A DNA stretch of 64,000 bases from Streptomyces camelliae (lineage in GTDB: Bacteria; Actinomycetota; Actinomycetes; Streptomycetales; Streptomycetaceae), in contig NZ_CP115300.1 of assembly GCF_027625935.1 (NCBI RefSeq), positions 5,146,001-5,210,000 on the forward strand, in the 5' to 3' direction. Shown in pieces: positions 50,705 to 59,947 of this stretch. Position numbers and translations under genes: made by a program. Under the pieces are notes generated by a model. The model saw nothing but the letters and a program-made list of their open reading frames with translations, searched no databases and was not told the DNA's origin. Position 1 is the first letter of the stretch, and every line of letters begins with the position of its first letter.

Positions 50705-50728
50705 GTTGTGCGCGGGCCGGGACGGCGT

Positions 50729-51397
50729 CTAAGGCCAGAGCAGTGTCCTGCTCCAGCCGAACTCCGTGCTCCGGTACTCCAGCCGTACGTGCCGCCGGTC
50801 CGGATCCCCCTGGAAGAACTCCACCGTCTCGGGACGCAGCCGATACAGGGTCCAGGTCGGGGACGGCTCGGCCGGGTTCAGGCGGGCCCGGTCCCAGGCC
50901 GCCTCCGACGCCCGCCGCAACTCCTCGACCGAGGACAGCTCCTCGCTCTGCCGACCGGTGAGCGCCGCGGCCAGCGCGCCCGTCGAGCGGGCGTGCAGAT
51001 CCGCCTGGCTCTCCGCCGAGGGCGCCGCCGTCACCGGCCCGCGCACCCGCACCTGACGGCCCAGCATCGGCCAGTAGAAGGCCAGGGCCGCGTACGGGCG
51101 GGCGGCCAGGGCGCGGCCCTTGCGGCTGGTGCGGTGCGTGGCGAAGGCCCAGGCGTCCGGGTCGGCGCCGTGCAGCATCACGATCCGTACGTCGGGCCGC
51201 CCCTGGTCGTCCACCGTGGCCAGCGACATCGTGTGCGGCTCCGGCTGCCCGGCCGCCACCGCGTCCGCGAACCAGCTGGTGAACAGCGGGAGCGGGGTCG
51301 GCGGGGCCGTGTCCGGGTCGAAGGGTCGTAGCTCGGTCGCCTCAGGGGCCCAGACCCGCAGGGACCGAAGCAGCTCGTGGAGATCGTGCTGTGCCAT
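50729..51397 (-). CDS. Pyridoxamine 5'-phosphate oxidase-related flavoprotein (PhzG-like)
   Basis: 222 aa, PNPOx-fold: PHTMSLATVDDQGRPDVRIVML, ATHRTSRKGRALAARPYAALAFYW and the C-terminal LYRLRPETVEFFQGDPDRRHVRLEY, with a PdxH-like end in which the canonical RxxR-x-H-D is changed. It is clearly diverged from the true PdxH at 1149 and may act on another substrate with FMN or F420. Monocistronic; convergent with the GNAT gene. Confidence 0.85.
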   Translation of the reverse strand: MAQHDLHELLRSLRVWAPEATELRPFDPDTAPPTPLPLFTSWFADAVAAGQPEPHTMSLATVDDQGRPDVRIVMLHGADPDAWAFATHRTSRKGRALAARPYAALAFYWPMLGRQVRVRGPVTAAPSAESQADLHARSTGALAAALTGRQSEELSSVEELRRASEAAWDRARLNPAEPSPTWTLYRLRPETVEFFQGDPDRRHVRLEYRSTEFGWSRTLLWP

Positions 51398-51445
51398 GGG
51401 GTGAGTATCGCCCCGGGTCCACCGCGATCACCCCACTCACCGCCC

Positions 51446-52618
51446 TCACTCCCGCCCCAGTACCACCGTCCCCGACGAGCAGAACCAGCCCCCGGTCCCG
51501 GAGGCGACCCCCAGCCGGGGTACGCCCCCGTCCCGGCCGCGCACTTGCCGCTCCCCGGCCTCGCCGCGCAGCTGCCGTACCGCCTCCACCAGCAGGAACA
51601 GCCCTCGCATACCGGGGTGTTGGGCCGACAGGCCGCCCCCGTCCGTGTTCACCGGCAGCTCCCCGCCGCGCACCAGCAGCCGGCCCTTCTCCACGAACGC
51701 CCCACCCTCGCCCTTCCCGCAGAAGCCCAGGTCCTCCAGGGTCACCAGGGTCATGTAGGTGAAGGCGTCGTAGATCTCCGCGAAGTCCATCTCCGCCGCC
51801 CGCACCCCGGCCCGCTCGAAGGCGAGGCGGCCGCTGACCGCCGCCGGGGAGACCGTGAAGTCCGGCCACTCGGACATCGCCGCGTGTGAGGTGTGCTCGC
51901 CGGTGCCGAGGATCCAGACGGGGGCCGTACGGCAGTCCCGCACGTACTCCTCGGCCGCCAGCAGCACCGCCGCGCCGCCGTCCGAGCGGATACAGCAGTG
52001 CAGCTTGGTGAAGGGGTCGGCGATCATCGGGCCGGACAGGACGTCGTCGACCGTGATCGGGTCGCGGAACATGGCGTCCGGGTTGAGGGCCGCGTTCGCC
52101 CGCGCCTGCACGGCGACCTCCGCCAACTGCTCGACGGTCGTGCCGTGCTCGATCATGTGGCGGCGGGCGGCCATCGCGTACTTGGCGATCAGGGTGTGGC
52201 CGTAGGGGACCTCGAACTGGAGGGGGCCGCGCGCGCCGAAGGAGAGGGTGCCGGTCCTGCGGCCCGCCTTGATGTCGGCGCGAGCCGTGGAGCCGTAGAC
52301 GAGGAGCACGGCATTGGCGTGCCCCGCCGCGATCGCGTCCGCCGCGTGCGCCGCCATCACCTCCCAGGCCGAGCCGCCGACCGAGGTGGAGTCCACCCAG
52401 GTCGGACGCAGGCCCAGATACTCGGCGACCTCGACCGGGGCCAGCGTGCCGAGGCCGGCGGAGGCGAGGCCGTCGACCAGCGTGCGGTCCAGTCCGGCGT
52501 CCGCGAGGGCACGGCGGGCCGCCTGCGCGTGCAGGGTGTACGGCGTCGTGTCGGCCACGCGTCCGCAGTCCGACAGCGCCACTCCGACCACGGCGACTTT
52601 CCGGCTCCCGGGCGTCAT
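51446..52618 (-). CDS. Thiolase-like lipid-transfer-type protein
   Basis: 390-aa thiolase-fold protein of the SCP-x/Ltp class. Seen are VAVVGVALSDCGRVADTTP, STSVGGSAWEVMAAHAADAIAAG, FAEIYDAFTYMTLVTLEDLGFCGKGEGGAFVE and GGELPVNTDGGGLSAQHPGMRG. At the segment where the paralogue at 61515 has GGGSCATV, this one has GGSAWEVM, with no Cys, which points to aldolase-like or binding chemistry instead of classic thiolysis. It faces an acyl-CoA dehydrogenase across a TetR-type site. Confidence 0.85.
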   Translation of the reverse strand: MTPGSRKVAVVGVALSDCGRVADTTPYTLHAQAARRALADAGLDRTLVDGLASAGLGTLAPVEVAEYLGLRPTWVDSTSVGGSAWEVMAAHAADAIAAGHANAVLLVYGSTARADIKAGRRTGTLSFGARGPLQFEVPYGHTLIAKYAMAARRHMIEHGTTVEQLAEVAVQARANAALNPDAMFRDPITVDDVLSGPMIADPFTKLHCCIRSDGGAAVLLAAEEYVRDCRTAPVWILGTGEHTSHAAMSEWPDFTVSPAAVSGRLAFERAGVRAAEMDFAEIYDAFTYMTLVTLEDLGFCGKGEGGAFVEKGRLLVRGGELPVNTDGGGLSAQHPGMRGLFLLVEAVRQLRGEAGERQVRGRDGGVPRLGVASGTGGWFCSSGTVVLGRE

Positions 52619-52661
52619 ACGGTCCTCCGTCCCCTGTGCATCTCGCTCCGCCGCTTCTAAT

Positions 52662-52676
52662 ATGACGGTCCGTCAG
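52662..52676. promoter_or_regulatory. TetR-type operator, ATGACGGTCCGTCAG
   Basis: One mismatch at the outermost base of the left arm. Lies between the divergent thiolase-like (52618) and acyl-CoA dehydrogenase (52715) genes. Confidence 0.72.
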
Positions 52677-52714
52677 ATCCGGAGGGAAGAGGCAGGAAGA
52701 GGCAGGGCAGAGCC

Positions 52715-54193
52715 ATGGACACGCGTCTCACCGCCGAGCAGGACGAAATCCGCCGTACCCTGCGCGAACTCCTCCGCAAGCGCTGCGGCCCCGAGGAACT
52801 GCGCGCCGCCCTCGCCGTCCCCGCCGGACACGACCCCGCCCTCTGGACCGCCCTCGCCGGCCGGCTCGGCCTGCCGGGTCTCGCCCTGCCCGAGCGGTAC
52901 GGCGGGGTCGGCTGCTCGGTCACCGAACTGGCCCTCGCCTGCGAGGAGGTGGGGCGGGCGCTCTCCCCCTCCCCGCTGCTCGCCACCTCCGTGCTGGTGG
53001 CACCCCTCGTGCTCACCCTCGGAACGGAGGCCCAGCGCGCCGCACTGCTGCCCCGGCTCGCCGCCGGCACCCTCACCGCCGCGCTCGCCGTACCGGGAAC
53101 CGACCTCGCCACCGCGCTCGCCCTGACCGGCGGGAACGAGGGGTACGTCGCCGGTGGCGGGCGGGCCGGGGGTGTCCAGGCCCGGCGTACGGCGGACGGC
53201 TGGCTGCTGTACGGGCAGGCCGAGCAGGTGCTGGACGGCCACAGCGCCGGGCTGCTGCTCGCCGCCGCCCACACCGGGGGCTTCGCCCGCTCCCGGACCC
53301 GGCTGTACCTGGTGCCGGGCGACGCGGCGGGCCTCGCGCGCACCCGGCAGACCGCGCTCGACGCCACCCGCCCGCAGGCGCGCGTCCAACTGCGGGACGT
53401 CCGCGCCGAGTTGCTGGGAGAGGAGGAGGCGGAGGTGCTGCCCGCGCTGGCCGTGCTCGGGGACTCCGTGGCCGCGGTGCTCGCCTGCGAGGCGGTCGGG
53501 GCGGCCGGGCGGGTGCTGGAGCGGACCGTGGAGTACGTCGGGCAGCGCGAGCAGTTCGGGCGGCCTGTCGGCTCCTTCCAGGCGGTGAAGCACCGGTTGG
53601 CCGAGGTGTATGTGGCGGTGCAGGGGGCGAGGTCGGCCGCGTACTACTCCGCGTGGGCGTCGGCGTCCGCCTCGGCTTCGCCTTCGGCGTCCGAGCCGTT
53701 CCCACCGGCACCGCCCGTGCAGCTCTCGTTGCCGGGTGCGGGTGGCCCCCGTGGGGCGTCCTCGCCGTCGGCGGATTACGGTCCGGCTGGTCCGTCCGGG
53801 CCGTCCGGTTCATCACGGCCGTCCGGTCCGACGCCGACGGCGCTCGCCCAGGCCCGGGAGGCCGGAGCCGCTGGGCTCGCCCGGGCCCGGGAGGCCGGAG
53901 CCGGTGAGCTCGCCCACGCCCCGGAAGCTGGAGCCGCTGGGCCGGTCCTTGGCCGCGCCCCGGAAGCCGGAGTCGGTCGGTTGGCTCTCGCTCAGGCGCT
54001 GGAGGCGCTACGGTTGGCCGCTGGTGAGGGGATCCAGTTGCACGGCGGGATCGGGTTCACCTGGGAGCATGACGCTCACCTGTACTTCAAACGGGCGGCC
54101 GGGGACGAGTTGCTGTTCGGGCCACCGCACCGGCTCCGGGACCGGGCCGCCGAGACCGCGGGGCTGTTCGGGCACGGGGAGGTGGCGGTGTGA
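52715..54193 (+). CDS. Acyl-CoA dehydrogenase with a large low-complexity insertion
   Basis: 492 aa, about 100 more than the family. Ordinary N-terminal and middle domains (LTAEQDEIRRTLRELLRKRCG, FGRPVGSFQAVKHRLAEVYVA near residue 285). After AYYSAWAS (about residue 312) an insertion of about 110-120 residues rich in Ser/Pro/Gly/Ala appears. Its last part repeats the unit (A/R)AREAG-AGEL. The conserved GEGIQLHGGIGFTWEHDAHLYFKRA resumes at about 437. The stop overlaps the next start (GTGA). Confidence 0.88.
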   Translation: MDTRLTAEQDEIRRTLRELLRKRCGPEELRAALAVPAGHDPALWTALAGRLGLPGLALPERYGGVGCSVTELALACEEVGRALSPSPLLATSVLVAPLVLTLGTEAQRAALLPRLAAGTLTAALAVPGTDLATALALTGGNEGYVAGGGRAGGVQARRTADGWLLYGQAEQVLDGHSAGLLLAAAHTGGFARSRTRLYLVPGDAAGLARTRQTALDATRPQARVQLRDVRAELLGEEEAEVLPALAVLGDSVAAVLACEAVGAAGRVLERTVEYVGQREQFGRPVGSFQAVKHRLAEVYVAVQGARSAAYYSAWASASASASPSASEPFPPAPPVQLSLPGAGGPRGASSPSADYGPAGPSGPSGSSRPSGPTPTALAQAREAGAAGLARAREAGAGELAHAPEAGAAGPVLGRAPEAGVGRLALAQALEALRLAAGEGIQLHGGIGFTWEHDAHLYFKRAAGDELLFGPPHRLRDRAAETAGLFGHGEVAV

Positions 54194-54663
54194 TCGGCGT
54201 CCGGCTGGTGCAGAAGGTGTCCTCGACGCGCGGGTTCGCGAAGGTCGCCCCGCATGTGATCCCGGCACTGGACCGGGCCGTCCACCGGCTCACCCGGGGC
54301 AGGGTGCTGCTCAGCGCCCAGATGCTGCCCGGGGTGATCCTCACGTCGACAGGCGCCCGCAGCGGACAGCTCCGCCGGACCCCGCTCGCGTGCATGCCCG
54401 AGGAGGACGGCAAGAGCTGGGTGCTGATCGGCTCCAACTTCGGGCGGACCGGCCACCCGGCCTGGACCCACAATCTGCTCGCCCACCCGGACGCCTCGAT
54501 CAGCTGGAAGGGGCGGGACATCCCGGTCACCGCCCGGCTGCTGACGGGGGAGGAGCGGGCGGAGGCCTGGCGGGCGGCCCTGGCGTTCTGGCCGCCGTAC
54601 GCCGCGTACCAGGAACGGGTGACGAGGGAGATCCGCCTGTTCCGGCTCACTCCGACCCCCTAG
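54190..54663 (+). CDS. Deazaflavin (F420)-dependent nitroreductase-family protein
   Basis: 157 aa, Ddn/PNPOx-like split barrel: LPGVILTSTGARSGQLRRTPLACM, WVLIGSNFGRTGHPAWTHNLLAHPDASI and AFWPPYAAYQERVTREIRLFRL are hallmarks. Probably a reductase using F420H2. GTG 54190 is coupled to the acyl-CoA dehydrogenase, placing it in the TetR regulon. Convergent with the LysE gene. Confidence 0.88.
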   Translation: MIGVRLVQKVSSTRGFAKVAPHVIPALDRAVHRLTRGRVLLSAQMLPGVILTSTGARSGQLRRTPLACMPEEDGKSWVLIGSNFGRTGHPAWTHNLLAHPDASISWKGRDIPVTARLLTGEERAEAWRAALAFWPPYAAYQERVTREIRLFRLTPTP

Positions 54664-54675
54664 GGGCGCCCGAAC

Positions 54676-55296
54676 CTACAGCGTGGCCAAGCGCTCCGCC
54701 AGGAGCACCGCCCCGATTCCCAGCATCGCCGCCCCCGACGTACGCGTCACCGTCCGAGCCGCCGCAGGCCGCGCGGCGAGCAGGGTGCGCGCCAGTACGC
54801 CGACCGTGAGGTACACCGCCGCGCAGCACGCCATGTGGAGCAGGCCGAGGGCCGCCGTCTGCACGGGGACGGGCAGGTGGGTGCCGCGCAGGGTGAGGAA
54901 CTGGGGGAGGACGGAGAGGTAGAGCAGCAGGCCCTTGGGGTTCAGGCCGCTGATCGTCGCGCCCCGCAGGAACAGCCGTCCCGCTCCGGCCTTCGGGGCC
55001 TCGTCCGCACCCGGCACGGCAGGCCGCCGCAGCACTCCCCACCCCAGCCACAGCAGATACCCGGCGCCTGCGACCGTCAGCGCGGTCAGCAGCCTGGGCG
55101 AGCCCGCGACCAGGACCGCGAGGCCCGCCGTCGCCAGGACCGTGTGCAGGGCGTACCCGCAGACCAGCCCCGCCACCGCGCGCGGTGCCGAGCGGCCGCG
55201 CAGGGTGGCGGCGATGACGTACGCCCAGTCGGCGCCCGGCACGCACACCAGCAGCAGGTCCACGGCGAGGAAGGAGAAGAGCAGTCCCGAGTCCAT
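54676..55296 (-). CDS. LysE/RhtB-family amino acid exporter
   Basis: 206 aa with six helices; VCVPGADWAYVIAATLRG, GALVCGYALH-like second segment, and LNPKGLLLYLSVLPQFL (the family N-P-K motif). ATG 55296. Divergent from an Lrp-type regulator, the classical lrp/lysE arrangement for induced amino acid export. Confidence 0.9.
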   Translation of the reverse strand: MDSGLLFSFLAVDLLLVCVPGADWAYVIAATLRGRSAPRAVAGLVCGYALHTVLATAGLAVLVAGSPRLLTALTVAGAGYLLWLGWGVLRRPAVPGADEAPKAGAGRLFLRGATISGLNPKGLLLYLSVLPQFLTLRGTHLPVPVQTAALGLLHMACCAAVYLTVGVLARTLLAARPAAARTVTRTSGAAMLGIGAVLLAERLATL

Positions 55297-55320
55297 GCTG
55301 GGGACATTAGGCGTGAATGG

Positions 55321-55364
55321 CCCGAAAGTGTTCCCGAAATTTGCCGGGAACCAGAAACTTCGGG
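55321..55364. promoter_or_regulatory. Nested inverted repeats between lysE-like and lrp-like genes
   Basis: TTCCCG (55331-55336) with CGGGAA (55345-55350), and an outer pair CCCGAAAGT (55321-55329) with ACTTCGGG (55357-55364). The position fits an Lrp operator. Confidence 0.5.
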
Positions 55365-55378
55365 GGAAGATCTGCCCT

Positions 55379-55831
55379 ATGGATGACGTGGACCGGAAAA
55401 TCCTTGCCGAGCTGCAGCAGGACGGGCGGCTGACCGTGACCGAGCTGGCCGCGCGGGTGCGGCTGAGTGTCTCGCCGTGTCACCGGCGGCTGCGCGAGCT
55501 GGAGCGCTCCGGTGCCATCGAGGGGTACCGGGCGGTGGTGGACCCGGCCGCGCTCGGGCTGAACTTCGAGGCGCTGGTCTTCGTGTCCATGCGGCAGGAG
55601 GACCGGGACACGGTCGCCGAGTTCGAGCGGGCGGTCAGTGAGCTGGAGCACGTCCTCGACGCCCAGCGGCTGTTCGGCGAGCCCGACTATCTGCTCCGGA
55701 TCGCCACCGCCGACCTCGCCGCCTTCCAGCGGCTGTACGACGACCGGCTCGCGACCCTGCCGGGTGTGCAGCGGCTGACGTCGACGCTGGTGATGAAGCA
55801 CGTCGTACGGGACCGGCCACTGCCCGCGTAG
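55379..55831 (+). CDS. Lrp/AsnC-family transcriptional regulator
   Basis: 150 aa from ATG 55379. N-terminal HTH (MDDVDRKILAELQQDGRLTVTELAARVRLSVSPCHRRLRELE) and C-terminal RAM/ligand domain (NFEALVFVSMRQEDRDTVAEFERAV, GEPDYLLRIATADLAAFQRLYDDRL). Likely controls the divergent LysE exporter in response to an amino acid. Followed by a shared terminator with the convergent TetR gene. Confidence 0.92.
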   Translation: MDDVDRKILAELQQDGRLTVTELAARVRLSVSPCHRRLRELERSGAIEGYRAVVDPAALGLNFEALVFVSMRQEDRDTVAEFERAVSELEHVLDAQRLFGEPDYLLRIATADLAAFQRLYDDRLATLPGVQRLTSTLVMKHVVRDRPLPA

Positions 55832-55834
55832 CAC

Positions 55835-55872
55835 GGCAGGCGGCAGCTCACCTCGGTGAACCACCGCCTGCC
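55835..55872. terminator. Bidirectional hairpin between lrp-like and TetR genes
   Basis: GGCAGGCGG (55835-55843) and CCGCCTGCC (55864-55872) with a 20-nt loop, between convergent stops. Confidence 0.65.
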
Positions 55873-55903
55873 AGACAGGACTTGGTGAGAAAAGGGGTCC
55901 GGG

Positions 55904-56551
55904 CTACTTCGCCGGCTTCTTGCCGGTGACGCCCAGGTGCACCAATAGGGCGAGGTTCGGCTTCAGTTCGGCCTGCTTCACACCCCAGGACTGGAAGCCC
56001 TTCTGGTGGGCCGCCACCGCCGCGAGCATCGCGACCAGCGAGCCGGCCACCGCCGCCGGGTTCACGTCCTTGTCGACCCTGCCCTTGGCCTGGAGTTCGG
56101 CGATGGAGTCCGAGAGGGAGTTGTTCACCGAGTTCAGGATCTTCATCCGGATCTTGTAGAACCGTTTGTCCCCTTCGGCGGCGCCGAGGTCGACCACGCG
56201 CAGGATCGCGTCGTTCTTGCGCCAGAACTCCAGGAACCCCTCGACGAGTTCCTGCGCGGTCTGCCAGCCGGACTTGCCGGCCCAGGAGCGGCCCGCCAGG
56301 AGCTCGGTCAACCCGGCTCCCTCGGCGGCCATTTGCTCGGCGATCTCCAGGACGGCGCCTTCGACGTCCGGGAAGTACTGGTAGAAGGTCGCGGGCGAAG
56401 TGCCCGCCTTCCGGGCGACATCGATGACCTTGACGTCCCGGTACGGGGAGGAGCTGAGCATCTCGCTGAGGCAGTCGAGCAGCTTCTGCCGGGTCGCCTG
56501 CCCACGCCGGCCGGCCACGCGGCCGTCGACGGTACGCACTTGTCCTGTCAT
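55904..56551 (-). CDS. TetR-family regulator, likely master of the catabolic regulon
   Basis: 215 aa from ATG 56551. N-terminal TetR HTH (RRGQATRQKLLDCLSEMLSS, VKVIDVARKAGTSPATFYQYFPD, residues 15-65), then an all-helical ligand domain (LVEGFLEFWRKNDAILRVVDLG, AAVAGSLVAMLAAVAAHQ). It is the only TetR gene in the window. An 11th copy of the palindrome (one mismatch) overlaps its start codon, as expected for autoregulation. It sits amid the operons bearing the motif. The inducer is presumably a CoA thioester of the pathway. Confidence 0.88.
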   Translation of the reverse strand: MTGQVRTVDGRVAGRRGQATRQKLLDCLSEMLSSSPYRDVKVIDVARKAGTSPATFYQYFPDVEGAVLEIAEQMAAEGAGLTELLAGRSWAGKSGWQTAQELVEGFLEFWRKNDAILRVVDLGAAEGDKRFYKIRMKILNSVNNSLSDSIAELQAKGRVDKDVNPAAVAGSLVAMLAAVAAHQKGFQSWGVKQAELKPNLALLVHLGVTGKKPAK

Positions 56552-56560
56552 GCCGTCAGC
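56546..56560. promoter_or_regulatory. TetR-type operator overlapping the regulator's own start, CTGTCATGCCGTCAG
   Basis: 9 of 10 arm bases match at the exact 15-bp spacing. It covers the ATG (56549-56551) of the TetR gene. Confidence 0.5.
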
Positions 56561-56673
56561 TTACCGAGGGGTGATCGGAGCGCGATTCGGCCGACTGCAA
56601 ATGGGGTGCACGGGGGCTCTGAGGGTGGTGTGCCTGGTCTGCGGGGTGCGCGCGGCCCGGTTACTTTGGCGAC

Positions 56674-57426
56674 ATGGCCGAAAACAGGGCATCCGGGAAT
56701 GAAGAGACCCAAGAGGTCGGGGAGACCTACGGGGAGGGTGTGCCCTGCTGGGTGGACGCCCAGCTGCCCGACGTCGAGGCGGGCAAGCGGTTCTACGGTG
56801 AGCTCTTCGGGTGGACCTTCGAGGAGGCGTACGGCTCCTCGGTGTGGGCCCGGCTGGACGGGGAGCCGGTCGCCGCGCTGGCGCACAAGACCGACGGCCG
56901 GATGCCCACCGTCTGGACGGTGTACTTCGCCACCCCGGACGCCGAGGCGCTCACCCGGCGGATCACGGCGGCCGGCGGACAGCTCGTGATGGCGCCCACC
57001 GCGCTGGACGACCTGGGCACGGCCGCGCTCGCCGCCGACCCCGAGGGGGCGGTGTTCGGCCTGTGGCAGCCCGGCCGGCACCGCGGTTTCGGCCGCCGGC
57101 GCGCACCCGGCACCTTCGTCTGGGCCCAGCTGTACACCCGCGACATCGCCACCGCCAACACCTTCTACGGTGGCCTCTTCCACGAGGCCCTCTTCGGCCC
57201 CGGTGCGGCGCCCGACTTCGGGCGCTCCGACGTCATCGAGGTCTTCCCGGCCGAGATGCCCCCGCACTTCCTCGCCCACTTCCGGGTCACCGAGCTCGAC
57301 GACGCCCGCGGGGCCGTGCAGCGGCTCGGCGGCCGGGTGCAGGCGCCACCCTTCGAGACCTCGTACGGATGGGTGGCCGTCGTCACCGACAATCAGGGGG
57401 CGTCGTTCGCACTGCTCCAGCGGTGA
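56674..57426 (+). CDS. VOC (glyoxalase-like) two-domain protein
   Basis: 250 aa with two vicinal-oxygen-chelate modules: residues 22-130 ([61 protein letters not shown]) and 145-250 ([59 protein letters not shown]). A common Streptomyces family, often called 27-kDa antigen-like/hydroxylase; biochemical role unknown. Confidence 0.88.
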   Translation: MAENRASGNEETQEVGETYGEGVPCWVDAQLPDVEAGKRFYGELFGWTFEEAYGSSVWARLDGEPVAALAHKTDGRMPTVWTVYFATPDAEALTRRITAAGGQLVMAPTALDDLGTAALAADPEGAVFGLWQPGRHRGFGRRRAPGTFVWAQLYTRDIATANTFYGGLFHEALFGPGAAPDFGRSDVIEVFPAEMPPHFLAHFRVTELDDARGAVQRLGGRVQAPPFETSYGWVAVVTDNQGASFALLQR

Positions 57427-57430
57427 TCCG

Positions 57431-57454
57431 TCCGCTTTGATGGGATTAAGCGGA
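57431..57454 (+). terminator. Weak hairpin after the VOC gene
   Basis: TCCGCTT (57431-57437) and AAGCGGA (57448-57454), 10-nt loop, 5 bp after the stop. Confidence 0.4.
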
Positions 57455-57604
57455 AGACACCCCGATTTTTCACCGGGTTCGCAACCAGCCGCCCGGCCAG
57501 GAAGAATCAGGGTGCGTGCCGCCATGGCGGTGCGGTGGTGGGACGCTGCACGGCGGTCGCGTACATATGGGGTGGCGCGACCAGTACGGGGAGGTGGCAG
57601 GCAA

Positions 57605-59947
57605 GTGGATCAGCTGACGCAGCACGATCCGCGGCGGATCGGGCCGTTCGAGGTGCTGGGCCGGCTGGGCGCCGGCGGCATGGGGCTGGTCTATCTCGCG
57701 CGCTCGGCGTCCGGCCGGCGCGTGGCGATCAAGACGGTGCGCACCGAGCTGGCCGAGGACCAGCTCTTCCGCGTCCGCTTCACCCGCGAGGTGGAAGCGG
57801 CCCGCGCGGTCTCCGGCTTCTACACGGCGGCCGTGGTCGACGCCGACCCCCGCGCCCCCGTCCCGTGGCTGGCCACCGCCTACGTCCCCGCGCCCTCCCT
57901 CGAAGAGATAGTGAACGACTGCGGGCCGCTGCCGGCCCAGGCCGTGCGCTGGCTCGCGGCGGGCGTCGCCGAGGCCCTCCAGTCCATCCACGGTGCGGGC
58001 CTCGTCCACCGGGACCTGAAGCCCTCCAACGTGCTCGTGGTCGAGGACGGCCCCCGGGTGATCGACTTCGGCATCGCGTCGGGCGTCTCGAACACGCGCC
58101 TGACCATGACCAACGTCGCCGTCGGCACCCCCGCCTACATGTCCCCCGAGCAGGCCAAGGACTCCCGCAGCGTCACCGGCGCCAGCGATGTCTTCTCCCT
58201 CGGCTCCATGCTGGTCTTCGCGGCCACCGGCCACCCGCCCTTCCACGGCGCCAACCCGGTCGAGACCGTCTTCATGCTGCTGCGCGAGGGCCCGGACCTC
58301 ACCGGCCTCCCCGACGAGCTGCGCCCGCTCATCGAGGTCTGCATGCAGATGGAGGCGTCGGCCCGCCCCTCCCCGGCCGACCTCCAGGCCCAGCTGGCAC
58401 CCCACCTCTTCGGCTCCGGCTCCGACGACAGCGGCACCGCCTCCGCCTGGCTGCCCGAGAAGGCCGTCGCCCTCATCGAGTCTCGCCGCGGCGGCGGCCG
58501 CCCCACCGCCAAGCCGGCCCCGGCCGGCACCGGCGGCCGGGGCAGTGCCGGCCGCTCGACGGTCCCCCCGCCGCCCCCGTACGACCCCCCGGTCCCGCCT
58601 GTTCCTGTCGGCGCCCCCGACACCGGGCCGGTCCGGCTGGCCGGCGCCCCGGTGCCCATCGGCCCCGGTCCGCGCGTCGCCGACGCCCGCGCCGCCGCCG
58701 TCAAGGCGCCCCCGCCGGAGGCCGGCCTGGTCGCCAGCTGGTCCCGCCCGCGCCCCGGCCTGGCCGGCGCCGACCCCGCCGTACCGCCGGTGCCGCCCCA
58801 GCCGCCGGAGACCGCGGCCGGCTGGCGCCCCTGGCGTTTCCGCATGTCGAACGACGTCTGGGGCACCCCTGCCGTCGCCGGCGACCTGGTCTACGTCACC
58901 TCCTTCGAGGTGCACGCCCTGGACGTGGCCACCGGCCGGCGCCGCTTCAAGACGCGGGACGTCGCCTGGTCCATGGCGGTGGCGGACGGCCGTATCCACG
59001 CCTCGGACGGCCCGACCCTGTTCGCCCTGGACGCCCGCGAGGGCACCGACCTGTGGCGACTGTCGACGGACGCCTGGGTGTACTCCCTCAAGGCCGACCA
59101 CGGCACGGTCGTCACCGGCACCCGGGGCGGCGGCGCCCAGGCCTGGGAGGCCGCGACCGGACAGAAGCTGTGGGAGATCAGCGGCTGCCAGACCGACTTC
59201 GAGTCCCCCGAAGCGGGCCCGCTCGTCCACGACGGCACGGTCTACGTCTGGCAGGACGCCCGGCTGCGCGCCCTGGAGGCCCGCACCGGCGAGGAACGCT
59301 GGTCGTACCCGGTCGGCGACGCGGCCTCCTGCGGCGGCGTCCCGGTCCGCCTCACCCCGGCGCCCGACGGCTACGTCTACGTCTCCGCCGGCACCCGCGT
59401 CCTCGCGATCGAGGCGGCGAGCGGCATGGTCCGCTGGCACTTCGAGGCCCCGGCGGTCTTCCTCTCCCCACCCGCCTTCACCCCGGGCCCGGCGGTCACC
59501 GGCGGCGGGGTCTACCTGGCGGACTACCTGGGCACGGTCTACGCCCTCGACGCCACCGACGGCCGCGACCGCTGGCGCATCGCGACCGAGGCCCGCTCCT
59601 CCATCGACCCGGTCCTGGTCGCCGCCGGCCATGTCCACGTGGGCAGCGGCAAGGCCCTGTACACCCTGGACGCCGTCACCGGCACGCCCAAGTGGCGCTT
59701 CCAGGCGGGCGGCGACGTCGTGGGCGCACCCGCGGTGGCCGAGGGCCGCATCCACTTCGGCTCCACGGACCACCTGCTCTACACCCTGAAGGCCGACGAC
59801 GGCCGCCTGCGCTGGAAGCTGGCGACCGGCGGCGAGATCACCGGCTCCCCGGTGGTCCAGGACGGCGTGGTGTACGCCTGCAGCAAGGACCGGTGTGTGT
59901 ACGCGCTGGACGCGGAGAAGGGCACGGGCACGGCACGGACGGCGTGA
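57605..59947 (+). CDS. Ser/Thr protein kinase with C-terminal PQQ-type beta-propeller
   Basis: 780 aa from GTG 57605. Kinase domain about residues 10-270: [14 protein letters not shown] (P-loop), RRVAIKTVR (Lys), [34 protein letters not shown] Pro-rich linker (280-400) follows, then a propeller of repeated W/Y blades about 405-775 ([67 protein letters not shown]). No transmembrane helix lies between the kinase and the propeller, unlike many PASTA or propeller kinases, so both parts are probably cytoplasmic. Confidence 0.92.
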   Translation: MDQLTQHDPRRIGPFEVLGRLGAGGMGLVYLARSASGRRVAIKTVRTELAEDQLFRVRFTREVEAARAVSGFYTAAVVDADPRAPVPWLATAYVPAPSLEEIVNDCGPLPAQAVRWLAAGVAEALQSIHGAGLVHRDLKPSNVLVVEDGPRVIDFGIASGVSNTRLTMTNVAVGTPAYMSPEQAKDSRSVTGASDVFSLGSMLVFAATGHPPFHGANPVETVFMLLREGPDLTGLPDELRPLIEVCMQMEASARPSPADLQAQLAPHLFGSGSDDSGTASAWLPEKAVALIESRRGGGRPTAKPAPAGTGGRGSAGRSTVPPPPPYDPPVPPVPVGAPDTGPVRLAGAPVPIGPGPRVADARAAAVKAPPPEAGLVASWSRPRPGLAGADPAVPPVPPQPPETAAGWRPWRFRMSNDVWGTPAVAGDLVYVTSFEVHALDVATGRRRFKTRDVAWSMAVADGRIHASDGPTLFALDAREGTDLWRLSTDAWVYSLKADHGTVVTGTRGGGAQAWEAATGQKLWEISGCQTDFESPEAGPLVHDGTVYVWQDARLRALEARTGEERWSYPVGDAASCGGVPVRLTPAPDGYVYVSAGTRVLAIEAASGMVRWHFEAPAVFLSPPAFTPGPAVTGGGVYLADYLGTVYALDATDGRDRWRIATEARSSIDPVLVAAGHVHVGSGKALYTLDAVTGTPKWRFQAGGDVVGAPAVAEGRIHFGSTDHLLYTLKADDGRLRWKLATGGEITGSPVVQDGVVYACSKDRCVYALDAEKGTGTARTA

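Noticed and set aside
54935..55378. N-terminal extension of the Lrp-type regulator
   Set aside because: It is antisense to the LysE gene; the HTH begins right at the ATG at 55379.
57470..59773. 767-codon open frame on the minus strand opposite the kinase gene
   Set aside because: The composition is that of a high-GC antisense shadow (Gly/Arg/Ala/Val/Asp only), and the plus strand has clear kinase motifs.
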